Below are positions 1 through 11,003 of a stretch of 64,000 nucleotides of DNA, piece by piece (the first letter of the stretch is position 1; the number at the start of each line of letters is the position of its first letter). The stretch lies in assembly GCF_025766255.1 (NCBI RefSeq), contig NW_026516731.1, forward strand, positions 62,001-126,000. Reading direction: 5' to 3'. The notes under the pieces were generated by a model. It worked only from the letters and a program-made list of their open reading frames with translations, did no database searches and was not told the DNA's origin. A program made the position numbers and the translations under genes. The stretch is from Zychaea mexicana. Taxonomy: Eukaryota > Mucoromycota > Mucoromycetes > Mucorales > Lichtheimiaceae.

Positions 1-946
1 GTAAAGTATCTCCAAGTAGCCATCATCAACTAGTCACCAGAACACGTGCGTCAATGACTGCCTCATCGTCCCGGTATCGTACGATATTTACGGCCTTATA
101 CAGTAGTTATTTCAGACAGTTATACAGTGCCAGCAGCAAACAGGTGGGAGGAAGCATACGATTACGCTGATGAATTTATATGAGATAGCGATTGTCATAT
201 AAACATGTTTCGGCACATACTTTAATTTTTATTCTTTCAAGCGTTTCCATATCTTCTTGATTATACGCTTAGCGATAACTATTGTGAGAGTTCTGGTACT
301 TGTAAAAGCATCACAACACATTCATTGAAGCCTGAGCATTAAAGTGGCGCCTGTCAAGACCAGTACAACACATGCAGTGAAGATCTTTTCAAATTAAGTG
401 CTGCATACATTTGCAACTGGGAGTGGGTGCGACTGCGAGATGTTTTCAATATGATACTGCTATTCCATTGGTATATACAAGCCTACATAACATCACTTAT
501 TTTAAGCACTCATTTTATTGCCAAATTGACTGTTACAGTGGAACCCCAACGATACTTGAAGATCGACATCAATAACGTTGGTTAAGTGTTTTACATATGC
601 ATTGGTGAAGCTGCTTAACTCCTTGACGTTTATCGAAGAGCTGATAGGCTATAGTACACTGTCTTGCATACGTATATCTGAAAGTAAATGTGTGCATGAT
701 GCATACAACGTCTAATCCGCTGTTTTTATTTTTCTATGGTCACTCGTTGAACCTTAAGCGCAAATACAACATCAGTTATGGTACCTGTTCCTCACTATTC
801 ATACCATAACAGCAAACAAGAGCAGTACGCAGTAATTAATAACCCTCGATGTCGTTGCTATCATCTACAATGAAAAGTTAAAGGAGGAGGGTCCAGCCGC
901 AATATATGAAATAAAAGAAGATGCGCTCAAAACAACAAAGCCAGTA
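1..946. other. Intergenic, no gene recognised
   Basis: AT-rich sequence with frequent stops in all frames. I see no coding stretch, RNA gene or repeat here. It is the upstream flank of the decayed sugar transporter that begins near 947. Confidence 0.5.
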
Positions 947-1648
947 ATGAGTCCCTCCGATGATAATTCTAACGGTCATCAGACATCAAAGGAGTCCTTC
1001 AAAATAGCGCGGCTTTTGGTACTGCGTTATTTGCACCTATAAATGATGTGCTCTATGGATATGATCAAGGTGTCATATCGAGAGCACAAGAAGTGCGGGT
1101 ACAGAATCATCTCATACAACAAACAGCCAATAAGAGGAGATAATCATGATAACGGTTGTATAGCTGACTTCATTTTAAACTTGAAAACAGATTACAGGGA
1201 CTTTTAGCGAATGGTTTCGTACGACACCAAGTCAAAACGGAATCATGGTAGCAATTTTGGAACTCGGTGCATTAAGCACGACAGTGTGCGAGCGATTAGA
1301 AGAGCTATACAAAATTGAAAAGATTATCCCGGCATCAAATCTAAACATCATATATTGACCTGAGCATGCTTCTGCTTGAACATATTTTTGTTGATTGTTA
1401 TTTTACAAGGTATTGAATAGACCTCTCTAAAACAATGCAGAAATTGCTCACCCGTGGCTCTTTAATCGCACTGCGCCAGCAAGCGGTATGGTGAGCTCAT
1501 CGCATTGGATGTGTAACCTTGTCATTGGCTTGATGACACCGCTTATGTTGAGCACCACCCCCCCCCCGGTTATCGATCGTATATCTTCTTTGGAGCTTCG
1601 GCATTCGCTTCTTTCTTTCTTGCTTGCATATGCCGTTCAAGGTATTAA
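947..1648 (+). pseudogene. Decayed MFS sugar (hexose) transporter
   Basis: Fragments of a fungal sugar porter are visible in order but in different frames. About 1021-1080 reads AAFGTALFAP..LYGYDQGVIS, which contains the hallmark GYDQGVIS of the first helix/loop. About 1200-1275 reads TFSEWFRTTPSQNGIMVAI followed by LELGAL, matching the helix-2 region after a likely intron. About 1490-1545 reads SSHWMCNLVIGLMTPLML, the helix 10/11 signature. After a poly-C run (1556-1567) the frame changes and YRSYIFFGASAFASFF follows, matching the last helix. The 947 ATG is out of frame with GYDQG, and the central helices are missing, so there are at least two frameshifts and an internal deletion. The protein would have been a plasma-membrane hexose/proton symporter. 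Family assignment is secure from the motifs; the exact ends are approximate. Confidence 0.75.
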
Positions 1649-1865
1649 TATTTAGGCATAGCATAATTTAACAGACCAAGGTGCCTTTTCTTTGTTGTTA
1701 ACATCTTTGTTTTGAGCTTGTAATCTTTAAAAAGCAAATCTTTGGAAGAATTGACAAGACTTTCGGTACACTCCAAAAAATGACCACCATCTGGTATGTA
1801 ACTAGACATATACACAACTACAGTAAAAGTGGTTATAAATCCACCCATCCTATCTTTTATATGTA

Positions 1866-3716
1866 CTATTTTGGATTATCGTCTTCTTCGTCATCATCAT
1901 CAAGGCGTTCAGGTTCCTGCAAGTCTCGCGAGTAAAGCTTTTTACCAGCCATTTCCATGAATTCCATGTCCTCTGCTCGGCTCAGTACTCCTCCTCCTTC
2001 CTGCATCATGTCATCATCATCATTCCTCAGAAGTGGTCGAACCAGGAATACTGTAGCATTATAATGTAACTTAATTTAAGTAAAAACTAATAGAATATAA
2101 AAAACAGTTATAGATACCTTCAATTTCATCCACGGTGAAGTTTTGATCGAGTGACAGCTGTGGGCTTTGGTAGGTGGTGCATACAGGGCCAGCCTTAGAA
2201 TGGCCGTGTAAGAAATCTGAATCAAGCCATAAACCTGCATAGTCGAACTGCCCACCCATGACAAGGGCTGGTAATGATAGACAAAAGATCAGCATCGTTT
2301 TCTTTCACAATCATCGAGGTGCTATTGCATACCGTTTGGAAGGCTCTGTTTTCCCCAGCACAGATATTGAAAGTTCGAATTCGATCCTCTGCCACCATCC
2401 CACGTATCCATAGCTAATTGATTTTGCTCACGCAGCACATCATCGTTGCCACCACCACCACTAGTAGGATACTGGATACGGAACAAAAAGTTGGACGAGC
2501 TGCCATACCAATCCGTAACAGGTTTCCATTCCTCATCCGCATAAGCGCCAAACACGGACCCATCCTTGGTCTTGATGACAAGCAATGTCGCGCCTTGATT
2601 AACAATTCGATTCACTAACACTTGCCAGCTGGTACCATCGCGTCTCGATGAAAAGATCAAATGGTGCTCCAAATCAGTCGACACTCGGCGTTGACTTTGC
2701 TCATAGCTTGACCATGAACGAGCATTAGCAGGTAACGACCGTGTCAGCATAAAGTAATCGTAAGGTGTCAATAGTTTGGAAAACTCGCCCTTTCCAAACA
2801 TGTTTCCTGATGGTTTCTGGATAACAGGCGATAATCGACCTACAATACGGTCCTGGTGTCGTGCATCCTTGTCGTCATTGTCGTCTGATGCTGGTGCTTT
2901 ACCAAAAAAGACGACTGAAGCTGTGATTTGGAATAGTGTCAAAACGATAGGGGTATTGGTAATCCATGATGCAAATGCTGATTCGTCTACTGCGCGCGTC
3001 GTTTGCGTTGCTTGATAGTGCCATGTATTCGTTTGTTGTTGTGCCTTTTCTTTATGATTTGCATCAGCAGTATCATCCGCCCACAATGCCATTTCTTCTT
3101 GCTCTCGTTTTTTTCGTCGATCTTTACGTTTTTGTTCACGATAAACGAGATATTCCATCAACCGTTGCGGTGGACTAGCTTCAATGGTGTTGTCGCTATA
3201 CTGTTGCTGATGCCATAGTGAATCAGTCGGTTTGGCAATACCGCTTCCTTCAAACCAAAGGGGGATAGCCGTTTTGACGAGCCATAATACAAATGTTTCC
3301 AAGGTGCACTGGTACTTTTGGTATGCAAAGGTATAAACTGTGTATAACGCAATTGTGGGCGCGTCCGCATTGTGATTCACGTTACGTGCAGCATTGAGGA
3401 ATCCTTGGAAGTAAACCGTGCTCGAAGACGACGCACGTTTGCTGGTGTTGCTTAACTGAGCAATGTATAAGCTTAATGCTGTGGCAAGCTCGGGTTGAAT
3501 TGGCGTGTCACGATCGACAATGGCTTGCACAAGCCTATCTGTAGGAATGCTTTTTGTCAATGCAGCATCAGCGTCGTCAGCTTGTCCTTCTTTCTCGCTA
3601 CTGGTGCGTAGCAATTGGGTATATTGTTCTTTGAGTTGTGTTTGCTTTTTCAGTGACCACGACGATAAAAGTGATTCCGTGTCCTTTTGCTGTTCTCGGC
3701 TCGATTGATTGCCCAT
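1866..3716 (-). CDS. RTC5: TLDc-domain protein, RTC5/MEAK7-like, N-myristoylated
   Basis: Three exons: 3716-2333, 2267-2118 and 2050-1866, giving 572 aa. The N-terminus MGNQSS is a typical N-myristoylation signal, which RTC5 and MEAK7 share and which would tether the protein to vacuolar/lysosomal membranes. The C-terminal third is a TLDc domain: LIFSSRRDGTSW, then GATLLVIKTKDGSVFGAYAD, then WGKQSLPNALVMGGQFDYAG, then LWLDSDFLHGHS and the terminal IEVF. Both junctions rebuild the conserved block without gaps. TLDc proteins bind the V-ATPase, and in yeast Rtc5 affects V-ATPase assembly (family knowledge). The tail is acidic (DDDDEEDDNPK). I chose the ATG at 3716 because it exposes Gly2. An upstream in-frame ATG at 3788 would prepend 24 residues translated from a CA/CT repeat. 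Confidence 0.85.
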
Positions 3717-3737
3717 ATCCGCTAATAAAGAGAGAAG

Positions 3738-3781
3738 GAGAGAGAGAGAGAGAGAGTGTGTGTGTGTGTGTGTGTGTGTGG
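3738..3781. repeat. (GA)n(GT)n microsatellite in 5' leader
   Basis: A run of GA dinucleotides passes directly into about thirteen GT dinucleotides. On the coding strand of the TLDc gene it reads (CA)n(CT)n, starting about 20 bp before the chosen ATG. It is probably part of the 5' untranslated leader or core promoter, and it is likely length-variable. Confidence 0.9.
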
Positions 3782-3788
3782 GTAGCAC

Positions 3789-6700
3789 AAGACTACGGGG
3801 TTGTCAGTTCACTAGTGAGCAGTTGGTTTAATGCCGACGTTCTTGGCGGTTCTGTGCTACACTTTTCGGGTGTTAGCGAAATGATACATGTCAGCAGATA
3901 GAAGCACCCTCAAGTTAGATACCGCTTGCAGAGATGAAACTGACTTGCATAATCTAGATCCAGCAGCATCAAAACTCAGCTCTGATATGTGCCACGTTGT
4001 GAGCACCCATTGGGTCGATGGAATTCCACCGTCACGGCCGTTGAGACATTTGTTTTATAAGGCGAGTTGGTTAAGATTTTTTTCCTAAACAGCCATCCAT
4101 CAACAACACCTCAGCAAGCAGCAACCGCAACAGCAAACGTCAGCAACCGGGCCCTCCCCATCCCTAATTCTCTCCCTTCCTCAAACACATATCCTTCACA
4201 GAGCACTGCTCTTTAAACAAAGCAAGAAAACAAACAAACCATATACATCGTCGGTTAGCGATCAGCTAAGGCCTACAGAGCCCCCGTCGAAAGCCTATAA
4301 ACACTCGACCATGCGTGTACGAGGTATAAAAGCAACAAAGAATCAGCCATCGCATTTCGATATTTGAGCCAGCACAGCAGAAAATGCACAGCGGCATCGA
4401 TGCAGGCAATAGGCCAAAAAGCGCCAAATCCTATGTACAGTACCGAGGTCCTTTCCATACGACTCTACTGCAAAGAGCATGGTGCAAAGACAGCAACCAG
4501 CATTTGACACATATATATGCAGCACTTCGTTCGAAGGCAGCAGTATCAAACGAGATCTCCAAGCAGGATCATCAGGATGGAGCAACGTGAACGCTTCGTA
4601 TCCCATCGACCAAAGCAAAGAGGCATCTCAGATACAACTCTAGCGTCAGCTAGCGCGGGGGTCTAAATGGCAACACACGTCGTTCACCCCCAACACAACA
4701 GAAATCCCCATAGTTGACTCAACACCACCACGTTCGTGGAAAGAGTGTGCGCATACACTATCGGGAAGCCGCACGCATACAAGATATTTGATGCAAGTGC
4801 CGGAGACAACATGACTGGGAGCCAGGCAAAACTTCCTTGTGAAAACGAAAACAAGCCAAAGATTCATATTACGGAATGTGCTGACGACGTACAATGGGAC
4901 CACCCTGTTCGGCTCGTACTTTCCACAGTACCCTAACGGAGCAAGGCCAGTCCTTTCCTACAGTGAACGCTCTTTCATGGGGTTCTACTTTTTGAGGCAT
5001 GCCAGGTCTCTCCTAGGGGTTTTCCTTGTTTGTTGTGACATACGTCGCCGCGAACGAGAATTTTGTTACGAATACAAGAGCGGGCAGTCCTCCGGAGTGC
5101 ACTACCGTCTCATCTGGCGGGGCTCGCCTGTCATCATTGTTTCGTTCTTTGATAATTATCGCGTCCGAGGGAAACGTGCGTTTACTTTGGGCCCATAATT
5201 GTGTTCACCTTTGGAATGTGTATTCCTCTGAGTGTCATACCATGTACAGGAGGGGCTAAGATGGAACTTTCTTTCATCTACTCTGTCTTGTTTTTTTTTG
5301 GGGTACGTAGGGACTTTTGGGATTGCTAGGGTCCTTTATTTCTTGAGTAACTCCTGTTTTGGGTTATACTGGAGTAAACAAAAGAAGACACTAGGTTTTT
5401 CTTTGTGTTGAGGGGCATCATTTACTTTTTTTTTGGGATCCTGAGGGGAGGAAAAAGAAGCATGGATTCATCTTATCGTCCTCTCTTTTTTGGGTTGTTT
5501 TTGAGGACAGATGGAAACATGACTGTTTCTTTTTCCTGAACAATTGTCCTTTTAGGGTTTGGACGCGTAAAGATCTTCTTCTTTTTGGGTGCTGGGTATA
5601 ATGAAGTAGATTCTTGCGTTCTTTTTGCGGGGAGCAGACAAGATGACCACGATGGGAACATTTATTGCTCGATCTTCCGACTTGTTGGGAGAAACTGTGT
5701 TATGGGCTAGTTCCTGGTCTGATCTGCGACAACTTAGCCAATTGGTTAGAAACTAGTAGTACATGGTGGCTGGGTGTGTATTAGTGTTGTTGATAATATA
5801 AAAGATAATCTGATAGTATGTACCATCTTGTCGAATTGAATTATTCTAATGATGCTAGGCAAAAGATCCTTGTATTTGAAAAGATCGATGTGTGGTTTCA
5901 TGAACGGCATACGTATGTGGAGTATACGCAAATCCATTTGACTCAGATATGTATGCTGTCGTCTAGTATAGGTGCCCTGTTTTTCTCCCACCATGATGTT
6001 ATGTGGTATGAGTCCGATATTAAACCTAAGTCGAGCAGCAAACATGAAATAATACACAATTCGAAGCTTTCTCTTGAATAACGTAAAACTCCCTACCGCA
6101 CCAACTTGCCCCAATATCGTCAAATCAACTACTGAAGGCGGCATTGATCTGCATTATGATACTATGTATTGCACATTAGTAATTAGCTTACTGTTTATCC
6201 AAGTCAATGCAACAGTGAGTCCAGCGTTGACCATATGTAGCAACATCATATACAGCAGTACATAATTATGTAGCTACTTGGCCTCCCTTTGCTCGTCACC
6301 TTTGACGATTAAGGTGAAACACGGATTATGTAGCGGGCGTCGCTTCGTGCGCTAAAAATTCGACAACGTAGCCGAATATGTTTGTCCGCTTCCACAGCCG
6401 CCGATGGCTTGATTTGTTTGCTTCTCTCGGGAAATGTTTTGTCAGTATAGCAGCTCGAAAGAATACCGCTCTAATCAACTTTCAAATGCCCTTGCAATAT
6501 ATCATATCGTTGAAGTGGCCACACTCATATGCAACTAAACGAGCAAAGAAAGGAAAAGAGATGTAACAGATTAGAAAGTTGCCGTGCTGAGCGAATCCTA
6601 GCATACTCAATCCTATTTGAATACTTGACAGGTCGAAACAAAGCCACACTTGGCAAACAAACTGCAGCCTAGACGAAAATTACGAAATGACAGCTTGCAT

Positions 6701-7052
6701 ATAGGCAGATGGGATCATTGAGAAGAAGAAGAGGAGGAGTGGTGTCTTGAACCGTGTCCAGCAACATACATCTACACGGTGCCCTCATATGAGCACGGTT
6801 CGAGCTGCAAAAAGTAACTTGATTTCCATGCGATCGCGCAAAGCTACTTGGCATACAGTACCATTCGACGCGACGCCATCAAATGCGTAAACGTCGATTC
6901 ATATACCACGTCATGGTTGCAGATTTCCAATCGTTCTAATGCACTGACCATTTATCGCTGTCACCCAAATCTTTTATGGATTTATAGAAAACGCAGAAAG
7001 AAATCCAGTATTTGGTATGGCGACCTACCACTGCCACTAAATTCACTGGATT
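3789..7052. other. Long intergenic region, no recognised gene
   Basis: No reading frame here resembles a known family. The longest stop-free stretches are about 120 codons (4839-5198 plus, 5746-6144 minus), and neither shows motifs, convincing splice continuity or repeats. About 4,650-5,250 looks more GC-rich than its flanks. About 5,260-5,700 is rich in T and G on the plus strand (repeated TTTTTGGG-like runs). These could be remnants of an old element, but I see no terminal repeats or transposase motifs. The last few hundred bases contain the promoter of the downstream polyprenol reductase gene. Confidence 0.4.
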
Positions 7053-8006
7053 ATGTACCTTATAGCTTTACTTTGCTTTTGTCTTTGCACTCTTACTCTT
7101 CTTTCCCTCATTGCCAAATGGGTCCAATTCTTCCGCACATCAGTTCTACCGTATGGAAAACTTAACATCACAGCCGACAAGCCTCAATCACCTCTTGGTC
7201 ATTGGCTCGCTCAATTGACAGTACCCAAATCGTGGTTTTCACACTTTTACATTGTCGGTTTCGCGTTTGCCCTGGAATCATGTATCGAGATTGCGCTATT
7301 ACTGCTTTGGCAGCCAACCAAAAACTTCAGCAAAGCAGGGGGCCCCATCTTAACCTTGGTGCGTACTTTGGATACCGCACAAGGCAGCACTCACATTGAA
7401 CCCGAATTCTGTGTCTTGGCTCTCGTGTTAATGACGATGCATTTGGGCCGACGCGTTTACGAATCGTTGTGCGTTGAGCGACCCTCACGCAATGCGCGCA
7501 TGCATATTTCGCATTATGCAACCGGGCTTGGATTTTACGGTGCTATGGTGGTTGCCACGTGGATAGAAGGAGCCGCCAACCTTGGTCTATGGAACAGTGA
7601 CACGACAACGGTGATGGCATGGAAGAAGGCCTTTGCAGCTCCGACGATCCTCGTTCGTACGACGCTGGCGGTAGCGCTGTTTGCTTATGCGTCCAATCAC
7701 CAACACACGTGCCATCACATTCTTGCTTCATTGCGTGAAAAGCGTTCGGGGTATCAAATCCCTCGAGGCGATTGGTTTGAATCGGTGGTTGTGCCTCACT
7801 ACCTGGCAGACATCTTGATCTATTTCGCCCTGTGCATCCTGCACGGCTTTGGCAACTGGACGCTGCTGTGTGGTCTTGTATGGACGATTGTGAACTTGTC
7901 CATCACGGCAGACGAGACAGAAGCATGGTATAAAACGACGTTTGACGATCGTTACAAAAAGGCGTTCCCCAAAGGCCGATGGATCATTTTGCCCTGGGTT
8001 TACTGA
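7053..8006 (+). CDS. DFG10: Polyprenol reductase (SRD5A3/Dfg10 family)
   Basis: Single exon, 317 aa. It is a multi-span membrane protein of the steroid 5-alpha-reductase fold. An N-terminal hydrophobic helix (MYLIALLCFCL) is followed by several more hydrophobic segments. The family signature is at the C-terminus: NLSITADETEAWYKTTFDDR followed by YKKAFPKGRWIILPWVY, the NADPH-side motif with the terminal LPW/F-Y. RRVYESLCVERPS and HHILASLR also match fungal Dfg10. In the ER the enzyme reduces polyprenol to dolichol for N-glycosylation and GPI anchors, and Dfg10 loss in yeast impairs filamentous growth (family knowledge). The start was chosen because it supplies the first membrane helix without an upstream intron. 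VTC4 begins only 178 bp downstream in the same orientation. Confidence 0.85.
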   Translation: MYLIALLCFCLCTLTLLSLIAKWVQFFRTSVLPYGKLNITADKPQSPLGHWLAQLTVPKSWFSHFYIVGFAFALESCIEIALLLLWQPTKNFSKAGGPILTLVRTLDTAQGSTHIEPEFCVLALVLMTMHLGRRVYESLCVERPSRNARMHISHYATGLGFYGAMVVATWIEGAANLGLWNSDTTTVMAWKKAFAAPTILVRTTLAVALFAYASNHQHTCHHILASLREKRSGYQIPRGDWFESVVVPHYLADILIYFALCILHGFGNWTLLCGLVWTIVNLSITADETEAWYKTTFDDRYKKAFPKGRWIILPWVY

Positions 8007-8184
8007 ACAATGCGTTTGACATGATTGGCTCCGTTCTTTGGCACACACACTTTCTAGGACACTTACCCCCCGCCAGGCTAAAAAAGAAAAAAGAGAACTT
8101 TTTTTTTCTTCCTCTTTCCTTCGTTAATACTATCATACTTTTTCTCTCGCACCTTGTTCTTCTCCGTAATTCCTCACAACTACA

Positions 8185-10681
8185 ATGAAGTTTGGCCATA
8201 CCCTGCAGACTTCACTCTATCCTGAATGGACCTTTTATTACTTAGGTTTGACACTTTTTCTCTCCCTCCTCCCCCCCCCCTTTATTGTTCCGAGTGTTGA
8301 TAGCAAGTACTGATAACGCAACGAGATACGACGTTATAACTTGATAATAATTATAATAAAAAAATACAACAGCATACGACGACTTGAAACGATTTTTGAA
8401 ACAGAATTCACGAGGGAATCAAGAATGGACAGAGGAACACGAATCGGAATTCGTCGAGCGATTAGAAAAGGAACTCGACAAGGTGTATAGCTTCCAACGT
8501 GTCAAACTGGAAGAAATCAACCGACGTATTGAGGCCGAGGCGCGTGAGGTCGAAGAGCTGTGTCGCAAAGAGGCTCCGGAAGAAGACGAGTTTACTGCGT
8601 CAGAAATGGAATTGGGCCATATCATTGCCGACGTCCATGACTTGGCCAAGTTTACACGACTCAACTATACCGGTTTCCTGAAGATCATCAAGAAGCATGA
8701 TGTTTGTTTTTATCTTTTTAATTTCTTTCATTAGTGTTTCAGGGAAGGTGCGACTTAACAACGTTTTTTTTATTTATAATATAGAAAGTAACCAAATGGC
8801 CGCTCAAGCCCATGTTTAACGTACGTCTGAATGCTAAGCCATTCTACAAGGAGAACTACGATGCCCTTATTGTCCGCATATCCACATTGTACGATCGGGT
8901 ACGCACACGAGGCAAGGAGCGTCGTGGCGATGCTGCTGCCGGTGGCAAACAGTCGGCGTTTGTCCGCAACACAACAAAATATTGGTATGAATACAAAAGG
9001 AATTGGAGTTGTTTTCTTCTGACTCAAGTGACATCAAACACTCACCATCACATACGTGCGTTTCAGGGTCCATCCCGACAATATCACTGAGCTCAAACTG
9101 ATCATCCTCAAACATTTACCCGTCCTGGTGTTCAACCCGAACAAGGAGTTCGAGGCCCAGGACTCTGCCATCACCAGCATCTACTACGATAATGACGACT
9201 TTAACTTGTACATGGGCCGTCTGGAGAAGAGTGAAGGAGCCGAAGCCATCCGCATGCGCTGGTATGGAGGCATGGAGTCCAACACCATCTTTGTGGAGCG
9301 CAAGACACATCGCGAAGACTGGACTGGCGAAAAATCGGTCAAGGCTCGATTCCCTGTCAAGGAGAAATACCTGAACGCGTTCTTGAGCGGCGAATATACC
9401 ACCGACGAGCTCTTTGCCAAGATGCGTGAGCAAGGCAAGCATTCGGAAAAGGAGATCGAGGAAATGGAACAGCTCGCGCAAGAAGTGCAATACACGGTCT
9501 TGACCAAACGACTGCACCCCATGATGCGCACATTCTATAACCGAACGGCGTTCCAATTGCCTGGCGATGCGCGTGTACGTATTTCTTTGGATACCGAGCT
9601 ATCGTTGATTCGCGAGGACAACATGGGCGGTCGTGCACGATCGGGTAATAACTGGCGACGCATGGATATTGGTGTGGACTATCCATTCAAGCAATTGCCC
9701 GAAGAAGACATTTGCCGCTTCCCCTATGCTGTCTTGGAGGTCAAGCTTCAAACCCACGTCGGCCAGGAACCTCCACAGTGGGTCGTCGAACTGGTCAACT
9801 CGCATTTGGTCGAGTCTGTTCCCAAATTTTCCAAGTTTATTCATGGCTGTGCGACCTTGTTGGAGGACAGGATCAATGTGTTGCCCTTCTGGCTGCCTCA
9901 AATGGACATTGATATTCGCAAGCCGCGTGTTCGCTCGTTTGGCTTGCTGCGTCCTACAGAAGACACGGCCGGAAGTAGCTCGGCTTCGGGTCATAGCAAT
10001 GAGGAGGATCATGTACAAATCCGTATGATCGCCGAAGCCACGACGCAGCCTTCTTCTGGCACAAATGCTGCTACGGAAGACACGCCGCTACTCCAGCAAC
10101 AGGGCGGCGAGCCTGAGGACGTCGAGGCGAAGAGAAGAAAGAGTATCTTGTCACCTGCTGGACTGCGGTACTTGTTCAAGAAGAGCAAGACAACATTTAA
10201 GCGCAACGATCAGAACAATAAGAAGAGTGCTTCTGCGCGTGCCGCACGTGTCGCTGCAGCATCGGCTAAACCACCACCGGTCAAGACGTATTTCGCAAAC
10301 GAGCGTACATTCTTGGCTTGGCTGCAGTTCACACTCTTGTTGGGCGGTCTGGCGATTGGTTTGCTCAACTTTTCGGACAAGGTGGGCCAGATTTCGTCAG
10401 GTATCTTCACTGCTTTGTCGTTGGGCGCCATGATCTATGCCTTGTACAATTATCACGAACGCGCCGACCGCGTGACACGAAATGATACGGGCGAGTTTTC
10501 GGACAAATATGGTCCGGGTGTCCTCACCGCATTCGTCGTGTTGGCCATATCCATCAACTTTTACTGTAAGTAATCTTGTGCTTTGTTTGGTGCCAAGGAG
10601 GAGACTCGCTCACTAACACGCTCAAAAATGTATTATATAGTACGCTTGACGTTAGACGATGATGTCGAGTGGGGAAAGTAG
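8185..10681 (+). CDS. VTC4: Vacuolar transporter chaperone 4, polyphosphate polymerase
   Basis: Five exons: 8185-8245, 8373-8701, 8785-8984, 9067-10565 and 10641-10681, giving 709 aa, close to yeast Vtc4 (721 aa). The SPX domain (residues 1-about 165) starts [15 protein letters not shown] and contains YDDLKRFLK and the basic cluster KIIKKHDK that senses inositol pyrophosphates. The catalytic tunnel domain (about 200-480) has [55 protein letters not shown] and PKFSKFIHG, so the basic residues and the metal-binding Glu are all present. The C-terminus (about 600-700) is a VTC1-like three-helix membrane domain starting [19 protein letters not shown]. It polymerises ATP gamma-phosphate into polyphosphate while translocating it into the vacuole. 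Conserved catalytic residues favour VTC4 over the accessory VTC2/3. Confidence 0.96.
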
Positions 10682-11003
10682 TATAATTAGTTTGTAAGCT
10701 CCAAATAATTCATGTATAACTTTGATTCTCAGTTTTTCTGTAAACCTTCGCTACTTGTTCTTTTCTCCCTCTCCCTCTCCTTTCATAAATTCCACGTTGA
10801 TGCTCGATTGCGCATTATCTGGTCCTCTGCATTTATATCGGCCACAGCATTTCGGCAAAGGCAAATAAACTACATTTTTTCGTCACATAATTAACGTGCG
10901 ATTTGTCTCAAAGAAAATTTAATGATCTAACAAACCTCACGAAACGACAATCGATCCGATCCGATCCGATTGATCAATCGTTCGCGTCATTTCTTCATAT
11001 ACG

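Noticed and set aside
4839..5198. 119-codon plus-strand reading frame
   Set aside because: Overlapping frames on both strands are equally open, no family motif is visible, and there is no promoter or splice context.
5746..6144. 132-codon minus-strand reading frame
   Set aside because: Composition looks random, no motif is recognised, and the opposite strand is also open for 87 codons.
9116..9556. 146-codon minus-strand frame opposite VTC4
   Set aside because: Antisense shadow of a highly conserved coding exon.
7053..10681. DFG10 and VTC4 as a polycistronic pair
   Set aside because: The gap is 178 bp with a pyrimidine-rich leader before VTC4; the genes are functionally unrelated and this is a fungus.
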